This document shows positions 42,001 through 48,186 of a stretch of 64,000 nt of DNA, in pieces. Positions within the stretch are counted from its first letter, which is position 1. Each line of letters begins with the position of its first letter. This DNA comes from Ontholestes murinus (lineage: Eukaryota; Arthropoda; Insecta; Coleoptera; Staphylinidae), in the NCBI GenBank assembly GCA_963969525.1, contig OZ018396.1, positions 1,116,001 through 1,180,000 on the forward strand. Direction: 5' to 3'. The notes under the pieces are model-generated. The model was not told the origin of the DNA and made no database searches. It saw only the letters and a program-made list of their open reading frames with translations. The translations under genes and the position numbers were made by a program.

Positions 42001-45000
42001 TTTAAAAACTAAAGTAAATTTTAAAAAACAATGTTTGGTTAAACTAATTCCATAGTTGAAGTATGTTATTGTTGCGTTAAATATTGATTTTCAACTGTTT
42101 TTTTATTTATAGTTCAATAGATTGCATAAATGAATTTTCAAAAATTCATAACACAAGCAAAAATTGGCGAGATTTCAAAAACTAAAGTAAAATCTAAAGA
42201 ATGATCTCTGGTTAACGTAAACACATCGTGGAGTTATCATATCTTTGCTTTAGCTATTAAATTTCAATTGTTTTTAATTAATTGTTTAATGGATTTCACA
42301 TATAAATTTTCAAAGGTTCATAACTCGGGCAAAAATTGGTGAATTTTTAAAAACTTAAGTAAATTTTAAAGAACGATCTTTGTTTAACCTAATCCCATCG
42401 TTGAGGTATGTTATTGTTGCGTTAAATATTGATTTTCAACTGTTTTTTATTGATAGTTCAATAGATTGCTCAAATGAATTTTAAAAAGTTTATAACTCAA
42501 GTAAAAATTGATGAATTTACAAAAACTAAAGTAAATTTTAATGAACGATCTTTGGTTAACCTAATCCCATCGTTGAAGTTTGTTATCGTTGCATTAAATA
42601 TTAATTTTCAACTGTTTTGATTAATAATTCAATAGATTGCACAAATTAATATTCAAAAATTCATAACTTAAGTAAAAATTGGTGAATTTTCAAAAAGTAA
42701 AGTAAATTTTAGAAAACAATCTTTGGTTTACCTAATTCCATTACTAAAGTATGTTATTATTGCTTTAAATATTGAATTTCAACTGTTTTGATTAATTGTT
42801 CAAAAGATTTCATAAATTACTTTTCAAAAATTCGTAACTCAAGCAAAAATTGGTGAATTTTCAAAAACTGAAGTAAATTCTAAAGAATAATCTCTGGTTA
42901 GCCTAAATACATCGTGGAGGTATTATACTTTTGCGTTGAATATTGAATTTCAATTGTTTTTTGTTAATTGTTTAATAGATTTCACATATGAATTTTTAAA
43001 AGTTCATAACTCAAGTAAAAATTGGTGCATTTTCAAAAACTAAAGTAAATTCTAAAGAAAAATCTTTGTTTAACGCAATCCCATCATTTAAGTATGTTAT
43101 CGTTGCGTTAAATATTTATTTTCAACTGTTTTGATTAATTGTTTAAAAGAGTGCACAAAATAATTTTCAAAAAGTCATAATTCAAGTAAAAATTGGTGAA
43201 TTTTCAAAAACTAAAGTAAATTCTAAAGAATAATCTTTGCTTAACGCAATCCCATCATTTAAGTATGTTATCGTTGCGTTAAATATTGATTTTCAACTGT
43301 TTAGATTAATTGTTTAAAAGATTGCACAGATGAATTTTCAAGAATTCACAACTCAAGCAAAAATTGGTAAATTTTCAAAAACTAAAGTAAATTTTGAAGA
43401 ACGATCTTTGCTTAACCTATTCCAATGATTGAAGTATGTAATCGTTGCGTTATATATTGATTTTCAACTGTTTTGAATAATTGTTCAAAAGATTGTCAAA
43501 ATGAATTTTCAAAAGTTCATAACTCGAGTAAAAATTGGTGAATTTTTAAAAACTAAAGTAAATTTTAAAGAACGACCTTTGGTTAACCTATTCCGACTAT
43601 TGAAGTATGTTATCGTTGCGTTTAATATTGATTTTCAACTGTTTTGATTAATTGTTTAAAAGATTGCACAGATGAATTTTCAAAAATTCACAATTCAAGC
43701 AAAAATTGGCGAATTTTCAAAAACTAAAGTAAATTATAAAGAACGATCTTTGCCTAACCCATTCCCATCATTGAAGTATGTTATTGTTGCGTTATATATT
43801 GATTTTCAACTGTTTTGTTTAATTGTTTAAAAGATTGCACAGATGAATTTTCAAAAATTCACAACTCAAGCAAAAATTGGTAAATTTTCAAAAACTAAAG
43901 TAAACTTTAAAGAACGGTCTTTGCTTAACCTATTCCCACCATTGAAGTATGTTATCGTTGCGTAATATATTGATTTTCAACTGTTTTGATTACTTGTTTA
44001 AAAGATTGCACATGTGAATTTTCAATAATTCATAACTCAAGCAAAAATTGGCGAATTTTCAAAAACTAAAGTAAATTTTGAAGAACGATCTTTGTTTAAC
44101 CTACTCCCATCATTGAAGTAAGTTATCGTTGCGTTTAATATTGATTTTCAACTGTTTTGATTAATTGTTCAAAAGATTGCACCGATGAATTTTCAAAAGT
44201 TCACAACTCAAGCAAAAATTGGCGAATTTTCAAAAACTAAAGTAAATTTCAAAGAACGATCTTTGCTTAACCTATTCCCACTATTGAAGTATGTTATCGT
44301 TGCGTTTAATATTGATTTTCAACTGTTTTGATTAATAGTTCAAAAGATTGCACAGATGAATTTTCAAAAATTCATAACTCAAGCAAAAATTGGCGAATTT
44401 TCAAAAACTAAAGTAAATTTTGAAGAACGATCTTTGATTAACCTAATCCTATCATTTATGTATCTTATAATTGCTTTAAATATTGATTTTCAACTATTTT
44501 TTTAATAATTGTTAAAAATATTGCACGAATGAATATTCAAAAGTTCATAATTCAAGTAAAAATTGGTGAATTTTCAAAAACTAACGTAAATTTAAAAAAA
44601 CGATATTTGATTAACATAATCCCATTACTGACGTATGTTATCGTTGCGTTAAATATTGATTTTCAACTGTTTTGAATAGTTGTTCAAAAGATTGCCAAAA
44701 TGAATTTTCAAAAGTTCATAACTCGAGTAAAAATTGGCGAATTTTTAAAAACTAAAGTAAATTTTAAAGAACAATGTTTGGTTAACCTAATTACATAGTT
44801 GAAGTATGTTATTGTTGCGTTAAATATTGATTTTCAACTGTTTTTTTTATTAATAGTTCAATAGATTGCATAAATGAATTTTCAAAAATTCATAACTCAA
44901 GCAAAAATTGGCGAATTTTCAAAAACTAAAGTAAATTTTAAAGAACGGTCTTTGCTTAACCTAGTCCCATCATTGAAGTATGTTAACGTTGCGTTTAATA

Positions 45001-45433
45001 TTGATTTTCAACTGTTTTTATTAATTATTTAAAAGATTGCACAGATGAATTTTCAAAAATTCATAACTCAAGTAAAAATTGGTGAATTTTCAAAAACTAA
45101 AGTGAATTATAAAGAATGATCTTTGTTTAATCTAATCCCATCATTGAAGTATTTTATTTTTGCGTTAATTATTGTTTTCTTAATGGATTTTTGATTGAAT
45201 GGTCAACAATTTTTTAAAAGTGATTAAAATAAATCTTACCAATAATGTAGCTTGTTCCTCATCCCTGGGACATAAAGTTGATGGTGAATTCCTGGGATTT
45301 TTATAGATTTTACCATCGTCGTCTATTTCGGTGGAGTCCTCCTCCTCTTCCCAGTCGTCGTCGTCGTCATCCGGCGTTGGTGTCGTGCTGGAGGGCGCCG
45401 ATCTCGCCACCCTTCTCTCTTTCAGGGCGCAAA
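2781..45433 (-). CDS. Hasp: Hasp-like secreted WAP/CCP (sushi) protein, partial gene, 11 exons visible
   Basis: Seen: eleven minus-strand exons, 45433-45240, 29213-29111, 14339-14160, 14089-13898, 13833-13657, 13090-12908, 12703-12524, 4327-3956, 3900-3696, 3643-3075 and 3017-2781. All have GT..AG borders and compatible phases, and together give about 864 codons with no internal stop. Domain order: acidic Asp/Glu-rich linker, one eight-cysteine WAP domain, CCPs 1-8, a basic and charged linker, CCPs 9-10. Known: CCP modules have four cysteines and a late Trp; insect Hasp combines WAP and CCP domains and works in the synaptic cleft with Hikaru genki. Inference: this is the Hasp orthologue, extracellular and disulfide-bonded, probably N-glycosylated (several NxS/T sites). 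The signal peptide and the C-terminus lie outside the window or were not found. Alternative: another insect sushi-repeat matrix protein. The gene structure is much surer than the name. Confidence 0.8.
3075..3643 (-). CDS. Hasp: Exon 10: end of CCP 8, polybasic site, charged linker, CCP 9
   Basis: The acceptor TTTGTAG ends at 3644. The exon opens with CIIGQHPRLRWSRRRRSIVAE: the last cysteine of CCP 8 and then RRRR followed by Ser, an excellent match to the furin-class R-x-K/R-R rule. About 90 residues of Arg/Lys/Glu/Asp-rich linker follow, including DDVKYLKDRDEYLRRLKRA, a Ser-rich patch and EWEDDEFEEKKKQ. CCP 9 then has LPCEPL, MAC, AKC and PIC, with GKWKPQ. An internal Met (MRHHKV) was rejected as a start because the upstream frame is open to a good acceptor with matching phase. 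The donor GTACGT begins at 3074. Confidence 0.83.
3696..3900 (-). CDS. Hasp: Exon 9: most of CCP/sushi domain 8
   Basis: Enters in phase 1 after a 55-bp intron and leaves in phase 2 before a 52-bp intron. It encodes YCPYPGIVENGK, MYDC, ATC and GNWSPKQLP. The fourth cysteine is the first full codon of exon 10. An insertion between Cys1 and Cys2 (about 20 residues, Tyr/Arg rich, GLYDYRPYVRKV) makes this CCP longer than its neighbours. The phase 2 exit breaks the otherwise symmetric 1-1 pattern. Confidence 0.83.
3956..4327 (-). CDS. Hasp: Exon 8: CCP/sushi domains 6 and 7
   Basis: A 372-bp exon carrying two fused CCP modules, so an intron between them has been lost or was never present. CCP 6 has cysteines in PCVVP, VEC, VTC and PKC, with NGTWTQ. 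CCP 7 has ARCKHLP, FKC, IEC and PYC, with GNWTGD. Sequons NDT, NGT and NWT are visible. The acceptor ATTCACAG ends at 4328 and the donor GTATAT begins at 3955. GC content is clearly higher than in the surrounding intron. Confidence 0.85.
4328..4920. other. Intron 7 proximal segment, nothing recognised
   Basis: AT-rich sequence between exon 8 and the first satellite array. Poly-A/T tracts are present, with no coding or structured elements noted. Confidence 0.5.
4920..7140. repeat. ~170-bp satellite array A with conserved GC block
   Basis: About 13 tandem copies. Each carries TTGCCGCAGTGCAGCTGGAA followed by ACAAAATGGCGGCGGTGAAA, at roughly 5000, 5173, 5340, 5510, 5683, 5855, 6021, 6193, 6364, 6535, 6705, 6874 and 7047, which gives a period near 170 bp. 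The GC block is much better conserved than the AT-rich rest of the unit. Most copies keep AAAATGGCGGC, which matches the YY1/Pho-type recognition sequence, and many keep CAGCTG. It lies inside the intron between exons 7 and 8. Confidence 0.85.
7150..12040. repeat. ~172-bp satellite array B, about 28 copies
   Basis: Tandem unit marked by AACTCGAGTAAAAACTGG; the CTCGAG hexamer falls at 7321, 7495, 7667, 7839 and onward at 172-174 bp steps. Other conserved parts are TTCAATTGTTTTAGAATTGT, TTTGCGTTAACTATTGATTT and GGATGATGTTTTATAAACAT. The unit is recognisably homologous to the array at 30.8-45.2 kb. It fills most of the 8.2-kb intron between exons 7 and 8. Confidence 0.87.
12041..12523. other. 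Intron 7 segment next to exon 7, nothing recognised
   Basis: AT-rich non-repetitive sequence between the satellite and the donor of exon 7. No elements were seen. Confidence 0.5.
12524..12703 (-). CDS. Hasp: Exon 7: CCP/sushi domain 5
   Basis: The acceptor is TTTAG at 12705-12704; the later AG two bases on would not fit the phase. The donor is GTCAGTAA from 12523. Cysteines fall in INCGHPG, FRC, TVC and PRC, with the Trp in DGKWRYP, and one NSS sequon. The exit is phase 1, completed 8.2 kb away by CC of exon 8 to give GCC (Ala) before PCVVPRV. That frame match across a satellite-filled intron supports both ends. Confidence 0.83.
12908..13090 (-). CDS. Hasp: Exon 6: CCP/sushi domain 4
   Basis: A phase 1-1 exon between acceptor TTTCAG and donor GTATTA at 12907. 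It encodes VQCTPPENPRHG, SCSYNS, YEC, RRC and KKWTGTQPICK. There are five cysteines, so one (in TSCSYN) is unpaired within the domain or pairs elsewhere. The NPRHG and KKWTG motifs are typical of sushi repeats. Confidence 0.85.
13091..13656. other. 566-bp intron 5; first traces of the heptamer repeat
   Basis: The part near 13110-13330 is less AT-rich and not repetitive, and I do not recognise it. From about 13480 to 13610 short pieces such as GTCATCTATCATCTGCCAT show the same 7-bp motif that dominates the next giant intron. Confidence 0.5.
13657..13833 (-). CDS. Hasp: Exon 5: CCP/sushi domain 3 with extra cysteine pair
   Basis: A phase 1-1 exon. The acceptor is CTGTAG at 13835-13834; the in-frame alternative AG three bases downstream would break the phase. 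The domain has six cysteines instead of four: SCGPP, ECY, GCR, YHC, RFC and PSC. The two additional cysteines (GECYTYGC) probably form an extra local disulfide. The Trp in DGTWSP is conserved. The donor GTAAGTAA begins at 13656. Confidence 0.83.
13898..14089 (-). CDS. Hasp: Exon 4: CCP/sushi domain 2
   Basis: A phase 1-1 exon with acceptor TTCCAG and donor GTAAGT at 13897. It encodes a CCP with four cysteines (YCLSPP, YYC, AKC, ISCE) and a late Trp-Tyr (SWYGPDISC). The stretch between Cys3 and the Trp is slightly extended compared with its neighbours. It joins exon 5 through a 64-bp intron, forming a CCT (Pro) codon across the junction. Confidence 0.85.
14160..14339 (-). CDS. Hasp: Exon 3: CCP/sushi domain 1
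   Basis: A phase 1-1 exon. The split Asp codon is completed by the last base of the WAP exon (G plus AC). It encodes one complete CCP: Cys in RECPEP, TYSC, SRTC and PAC, with the conserved Trp in DGQWAGSAP before the last Cys. The donor GTACGTG begins at 14159 and the acceptor TTTCAG ends at 14340. It is separated from exon 4 by only 70 bp. Confidence 0.85.
14889..17030 (-). mobile_element. 5'-truncated non-LTR retrotransposon (LINE)
   Basis: About 2.14 kb, minus orientation. The 3' end has an AATAAA signal (14917-14912) followed by a TTATCTTATC-like tail. The octamer ATTTGTCG lies immediately outside both ends (14881-14888 and 17031-17038) and is a candidate target-site duplication; similar strings are common in the host array, so this is suggestive only. 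The element begins inside the region before the reverse transcriptase, and no endonuclease domain remains. It sits within the heptamer array. Confidence 0.8.
15066..17028 (-). pseudogene. LINE ORF2 fragment: reverse transcriptase with one in-frame TGA
   Basis: The open frame is continuous from the truncated 5' edge to TGA at 15506-15504, and then in the same frame to the normal stop at 15068-15066. Counting from the GTG codon at 16949, PVFKKGPRNSLDNYRPISIL is near residues 166-185, FDLSKAFDT near 249-257, GVPQGSVLGP near 314-323 and the catalytic FADD at 347-350. The C-terminal part contains RALFQKGPTFNAIKAYNNLP, typical of Jockey/CR1-group elements. The TGA follows SYGVEC, where related proteins commonly have Trp, so a single substitution is likely. 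The 5' truncation and the stop make it non-functional, but it is only lightly decayed. The exact clade was not assigned. Confidence 0.82.
17895..18060 (+). mobile_element. LINE 3'-end-like fragment with AATA tail
   Basis: Contains GAGTGGAAGAACAC and GTGAATTCCGCCCG, which recur in the same order at 24.14 kb, and ends with an AATAAATAAATAAATC-type tail before the heptamer array resumes. A short simple-repeat tail after a conserved block suggests a 3'-anchored retrotransposon fragment. No coding domain is retained, so identity is uncertain. Confidence 0.4.
18363..19033. mobile_element. Solo LTR, 671 bp
   Basis: Starts TGTAAC and ends GCTACA (TG..CA borders, imperfect short terminal inverted repeat). 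It is flanked by CTAT at 18359-18362 and again at 19034-19037, a 4-bp target duplication as made by Gypsy/mdg4-type elements. Base composition is far more GC-rich than the array it interrupts, with CpG-rich stretches near 18,890-18,980. No reverse transcriptase or gag lies next to it, so this fits a solo LTR left by recombination. Orientation was not resolved. Open frames inside it are judged incidental. Confidence 0.65.
19475..19545. repeat. Imperfect foldback within the heptamer array
   Basis: AATAAAGTA..ATAACCT at 19490-19507 is nearly mirrored by AGGTTATTAGTACTTTATT at 19515-19533, with a loop of about 7 bp. A related single arm (TAAAGCACTAATAACCTTTC) appears near 60,775, preceded in both places by a GAGTTACNTGAAG motif. 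It may be the terminus of a dispersed repeat. Confidence 0.4.
24070..24265 (+). mobile_element. LINE 3'-end-like fragment, second copy
   Basis: Shares GAGTGGAAGAACAC and GTGAATTCCGCCCG with 17.93 kb and ends in an AATCAATAAATCAAATC tail. The upstream frame reads KMAKIYCWRGYHHPIIWV and then a stop just before the shared block, which could be the last residues of a retrotransposon ORF. Confidence is low because no catalytic domain is present. Confidence 0.4.
24240..25110. repeat. ~182-bp tandem repeat, about 5 copies
   Basis: CAGTTCTTC or CAGTTTTAC-type strings fall at 24,525, 24,705 and 24,889. Each is followed by a TTTTA-GTCAAAGTTG-AATTTCTG segment and preceded by an AGAATTATAAG-GCTATAAA segment. 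The unit is AT-rich and unlike the neighbouring heptamers. Confidence 0.65.
25130..26470. repeat. Four tandem copies of a repeat with C-rich/G-rich inverted ends
   Basis: The element's left motif GTGGCCACCCACCCACCCTA appears at 25201, with variants at 25573, 25878 and 26253. Each is followed about 130-150 bp later by the inverse motif, TGTAGGGTGGGTGGGTGGCC in its best form near 26,016. The spacing of 305-375 bp shows tandem amplification of an inverted-terminal element with its spacer. Related single copies occur near 60.88-61.22 kb and 63.34-63.53 kb. Confidence 0.7.
26622..26756. mobile_element. Palindromic MITE-like foldback, 46-bp perfect arms
   Basis: Positions 26622-26667 and 26711-26756 are perfect reverse complements, separated by a 43-bp loop. 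The arms contain AAGTAGAACACTTGTTTTGT. The loop contains GATCGAAACACTTGTCAGGC. Perfect arms imply recent insertion or conversion. A one-armed relative is at about 62,840-62,905. Confidence 0.75.
27210..28450. repeat. Inverted segment of the heptamer array
   Basis: Up to about 27,200 the array reads GTCATCTGTCAATTG on the plus strand. From about 27,225 it reads the opposite way (GTTGACAAATGCCAATTTACAGATGG, TGACAGATAAATGACAAATG). The original orientation returns by about 28,490 (GTCATTTATAACAGTAATC). The left switch is a small inverted junction, CAATTGTCAAATTATAGTTGACAAATG. Confidence 0.7.
28271..28313. repeat. (TTAA)n microsatellite
   Basis: A run of TTAATTAATTAA with one interruption (ATATTAATT), within the inverted heptamer block. 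Confidence 0.8.
28570..29110. other. Intron 2 segment next to the WAP exon, nothing recognised
   Basis: Non-repetitive sequence of mixed composition, including purine-rich stretches (GAGAAAAAAAAAGGCAAATA, AGAGGGAAAGAGAAGAG around 28,970-29,015). No element or RNA gene was recognised. Confidence 0.45.
29111..29213 (-). CDS. Hasp: Exon 2: WAP four-disulfide core domain
   Basis: This 103-bp exon is too short to stand out as an open frame. It starts in phase 0 after ATAG and ends in phase 1 before GTACTG at 29110. Its residues contribute seven cysteines in the order KCLRKC, EDC, CLC, GAC and SC, followed by IKP. With CPRD from exon 1 this makes eight cysteines in WAP (whey acidic protein) spacing, including the C-x5-C and C-x-C-x3-C-x3-C pattern and a terminal Pro. 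WAP domains are small secreted modules, some of them protease inhibitors; no inhibitory role can be read here. The exon is isolated between a 16.0-kb and a 14.8-kb intron. Confidence 0.8.
29214..30680. other. Non-repetitive part of intron 1, CpG-containing
   Basis: Sequence upstream of the WAP exon in minus-strand sense. The stretch 29,560-29,960 is notably richer in GC and CpG (GCGCGCGCG near 29,580; ACGCGCGTACGG near 29,896) than anything nearby, and might be regulatory. A short TG repeat lies near 30,595-30,610. Otherwise nothing was recognised. Confidence 0.4.
30780..45178. repeat. ~172-bp satellite array C, about 84 copies, with higher-order repeats
   Basis: Unit marked by TTCATAACTCAAGTAAAAAT, GTTATCGTTGCGTTAAATAT and TGATTTTCAACTGTTTTGAT at 171-172 bp steps. 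It is homologous to array B (shared TTCAAAAGTTNATAACTCGA core) and in the same orientation. A distinctive variant containing CACATCGTGGAGTTATTATA recurs at 32271, 34157, 35865, 37067 (one base changed), 38441, 40848 and 42222. The spacings are 1886, 1708, 1202, 1374, 2407 and 1374 bp, close to whole multiples of 172. The array almost fills the 16.0-kb intron between exons 1 and 2 and ends about 60 bp from the exon 1 donor. Confidence 0.9.
45240..45433 (-). CDS. Hasp: Exon 1 (first visible): acidic linker and start of WAP domain
   Basis: The acceptor AG at 45435-45434 follows a pyrimidine stretch and the donor GTAAGA follows at 45239. The exon enters with two bases of a split codon, so an upstream exon ending in phase 1 must exist; I could not find it up to position 64000. 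The peptide starts with Cys-Ala-Leu-Lys and Arg-rich residues (ERRVARS, which fits a minimal R-x-x-R cleavage motif). A run of six Asp, a Trp and four Glu follows, and it ends with CPRDEEQATLL, which supplies WAP cysteine 1. The exit phase is 0. The donor lies only about 60 bp from the end of the satellite array that fills the next intron. The exon call is strong because it joins the WAP exon in frame. Confidence 0.78.
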
Positions 45434-46500
45434 CTGGAAAGGTACGGAATTGGGTCAATGATGCAGTTATTTAAGGTAAAATAATTGAAAGGCGCCGACG
45501 GATAAAACCGGGATAAAGGTTGGATGCCGAAGGCCCGATTTCGCCGGCGACATTTTCATGCTCCGGCTCTTCGGATTTTCCCTTTTGTTCCTTTCTTTCC
45601 CTCCCCGTTTTTCAGCCAGATTTAGAGATTTCGACGTTGAATGATTTACATTCGAATTTCCGAGTGCCATTTCTACACGCGAATATTTCATATTGTATAC
45701 ATAAAACACTTATTTTCCAAACGACTTGTATTCTTTGTTATAAATTCAATACAGTTAATATAATTAATTAATTTGTGAAGTTACTTAAAAATGTATTGAA
45801 GCTTTTTACCCCTAGGCACCTTGGGAAAATAAAGTTGTTACGGAGAGACGTGGTAAATTACCCCACTAACCTGGGGAACGTTCACGTTCCAGTATTTAGT
45901 GCTCCAGAAAAGTGGAGTAATATTTTATTCATCCGCAGCCCCTAAGTGAAGTAATATGTATCTCCCCTTCGCGGAAAAGTATACGTAGTGCTATAAATAA
46001 CATTATCTCCGAAATACCGAAGCCGAGAGCTTCTGCTCGCATCCCCATCCTATCTACTATATTACCATTAAGGGGGGCGCATAGATAACGTTCCCCGCAT
46101 TACATTCGGGTTTCGGGGCGCATGCAGATTTGTTGTTTGCCCAAATATAGAAGGGCTAATCCGCGCACGGTTTATTTCCGTGTGGGCTCGTTGAACTTAA
46201 ACTCCTAGGTTTTATTGGACGGATTCCGAATCCGCGCCAACTGCGAAAATACAGCTTACAGCTGACGCTCACGACACTGCCCATATTTCGTTACATTTTC
46301 ATCTTCTGGCAGGCACAAAGTAAAAAAAAAAAAAACAGAAAAAGGAAAAGAGCGGAGAGAAAATAGAGCCGAAGCTTTTGGCCGGTTGCCGGTGTTTTAT
46401 TAAGGGCTTAAATTTCCACCAGTACGGTTTTATTATTTAAGAGAGATAGAGTTGACGTTGCACATACGTTACTTTTTTCATAAGACATAATTTTTGTGTA
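45434..46500. other. Sequence 5' of exon 1, relatively GC-rich, no exon recognised
   Basis: The stretch 45,830-46,300 has a more balanced composition than the surrounding DNA. It includes CCCCACTAACCTGGGGAACG near 45,861 and CpG-containing segments (CGCATAGATAACGTTCCCCG near 46,079). On the minus strand a plausible donor (CCCCAG/GTTAGT) exists near 45,870, but no recognisable domain precedes it. A purine-rich tract (A-rich, GAAAAAGGAAAAGAGC) lies near 46,320-46,360. Confidence 0.35.
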
Positions 46501-46532
46501 ATAACTCTTCCACAAATGTAAATAAAGGGTGT

Positions 46533-46603
46533 ATAATTAGAAAAAACACGAAAATAGTGTCTTAATAGGACTTGCGAAATATTTTCGTGTTTTTTCTAAT
46601 TAT
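46533..46603. repeat. Perfect 24-bp foldback
   Basis: 46533-46556 and 46580-46603 are perfect reverse complements (core AGAAAAAACACGAAAAT) with a 23-bp loop. AAAGGGTGTATA flanks it on the left, near 46,525, and again near 46,640 on the right, a possible duplicated flank. It could be a very small MITE. Confidence 0.6.
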
Positions 46604-47040
46604 TAGTTAAATTTCTACAATCTATATATTTTATATTATAAAGGGTGTATATTTGTATTTTATTTCGCACGCACAACGCGCGGCCCGCTCTTAAATTCGC
46701 GAAAAATTGAGTTATACTTATATTAAGTAAAACACTTATTATGAATATTTTGCATTTGAATTCTTTACGATGATCAAAAAGTAATTAACCGACTGGAGGG
46801 AAAATGGTGGAAACAGGTATTACGCAAAAGGACGGTATAATCCTTCCGTATTTTGTTATATCCTTTTGAACCGCAGAAACGTCGCTTAAATATTAATTAT
46901 TTGGCAAGTTTCCATTCGTTGGCGCAGACCGCAATAAACGTGCATATAAATATTTATCATAGTTACACACTCAAAGTTAAATAAATGCCTCTAATTACGG
47001 GGTGCCACAGTGCGTTATCGATTCGACCTCTCTCGGCAGT

Positions 47041-47042
47041 GT

Positions 47043-47091
<49 letters not shown>
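47041..47091. repeat. (TA)n microsatellite
   Basis: About 50 bp of nearly pure TATA repeat with one AAA interruption. Confidence 0.95.
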
Positions 47092-47093
<2 letters not shown>

Positions 47094-47439
47094 GTTATTT
47101 TTATTACATTTGGAATCATAAACATAGATCATAATACTGTCACTTCATAGCAACGAGAATTAAAATGCATAACATTCATATGTTTTTTTTTTTAAATTTT
47201 TAACAAACATATATTAAATCTGAAATGTATATAAAATACAACATTTTTTGCATTCATATTGAGCCCGAAAATAAATATTAAATTATACTCTGGCTTACCT
47301 GTCCTCCCTCAATAAACTATATGTTTTAAACTAACTTCTTAATCTGGTGTACTACTAAGAAAGTTATACAGGGTCCTGCAACAGTGCGTCAAGCTTTCCT
47401 AGCGCCTTTCTCGTAAGGAACGAAATAGAAAATTAGTAT

Positions 47440-47653
47440 TACTCAGTTCTTTATGTAGCTGAATATGATATGCTTGATATCGATTTTTCTTCAGAACGCT
47501 TTGTACTGACCTCTCGCTTATGCCAGTTCCTTCACCAATGTCTTTTTGGTTCCTCGTTGATGATAGGCTTTCTTCTTTTGTTTTTTGTAATTCACACCTC
47601 CCATTTACATGTCAAACTAATTGTTTAATTGACAGATGCATTTTTTCAGTCAT
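47440..47653 (-). pseudogene. Transposase N-terminal helix-turn-helix remnant
   Basis: The frame from ATG at 47653-47651 reads MTEKMHLSIKQLV, one TGA stop, then HVNGRCELQKTKEE, then QKDIGEGTGISERSVQSVLK and KNRYQAYHIQLHKEL. The SERSVQ-VLKK and YHIQLH pattern matches the DNA-binding domains common in arthropod Tc1/mariner-type transposases. The frame then loses similarity close to the left inverted repeat, so the catalytic domain has been deleted. Non-functional. Confidence 0.6.
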
Positions 47654-48116
47654 GACTATCTATTCAAAAACAAATTCGCATTCAAGGACCGTTTGAAATA
47701 TAAATTCTTTTATATCTTGAAAATTATCACTTTTAGGTATAGGGTATGCTTAACATTTTTTGTAGAAAATTAGATGTAGAATAATATAAAATTTAAAAAA
47801 ATATATGATTCCATTTAAAAAAAAAGAGTTACGACAATTTGAAATTTTAGAAAATGGCGTGTCTGATACAAAGGCAGGGTTCCTCAAAAGTGAAAATTTT
47901 TAACACTGGTACATAAACAGTACTTATGACCAACCATAGGAAAAAGAAAATTTCTTAAATTTTAAATACAACGTCAGAATAATTTTTTTTGTGAACCTCC
48001 GCTTATTACATTTTTTTCAGAAAAACGTCAATAACTCGGAAATGCCATATCGAAATTAAAAACCAAAAAAAGGTTTAAGTTATAAAATACTATCCAAATT
48101 ATAAAATGAAAAAATA

Positions 48117-48186
48117 TACAGGGTGTTCCATTTAAAAAACTGTTTGCTTTTGTTATAACGCAAAATTGGGACACCCTGTATATTTG
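48117..48186. mobile_element. Nested short foldback with ACAGGGTGT ends
   Basis: ATATACAGGGTGTTCC at the left is mirrored by GGGACACCCTGTATAT at the right about 40 bp on, with one mismatch. ACAGGGTGTNCC ends are common in insect mariner-derived MITEs. It lies inside the larger inverted-repeat element. Confidence 0.55.

Noticed and set aside
30838..45178. Many plus-strand open frames of 60-110 codons with recurring FQKFIT-VKIGEFSKT peptides
   Set aside because: They are translations of the ~171-172 bp satellite unit; a unit of 171 bp keeps frame, so open stretches recur. No start context, splice signals or codon constraint are evident.
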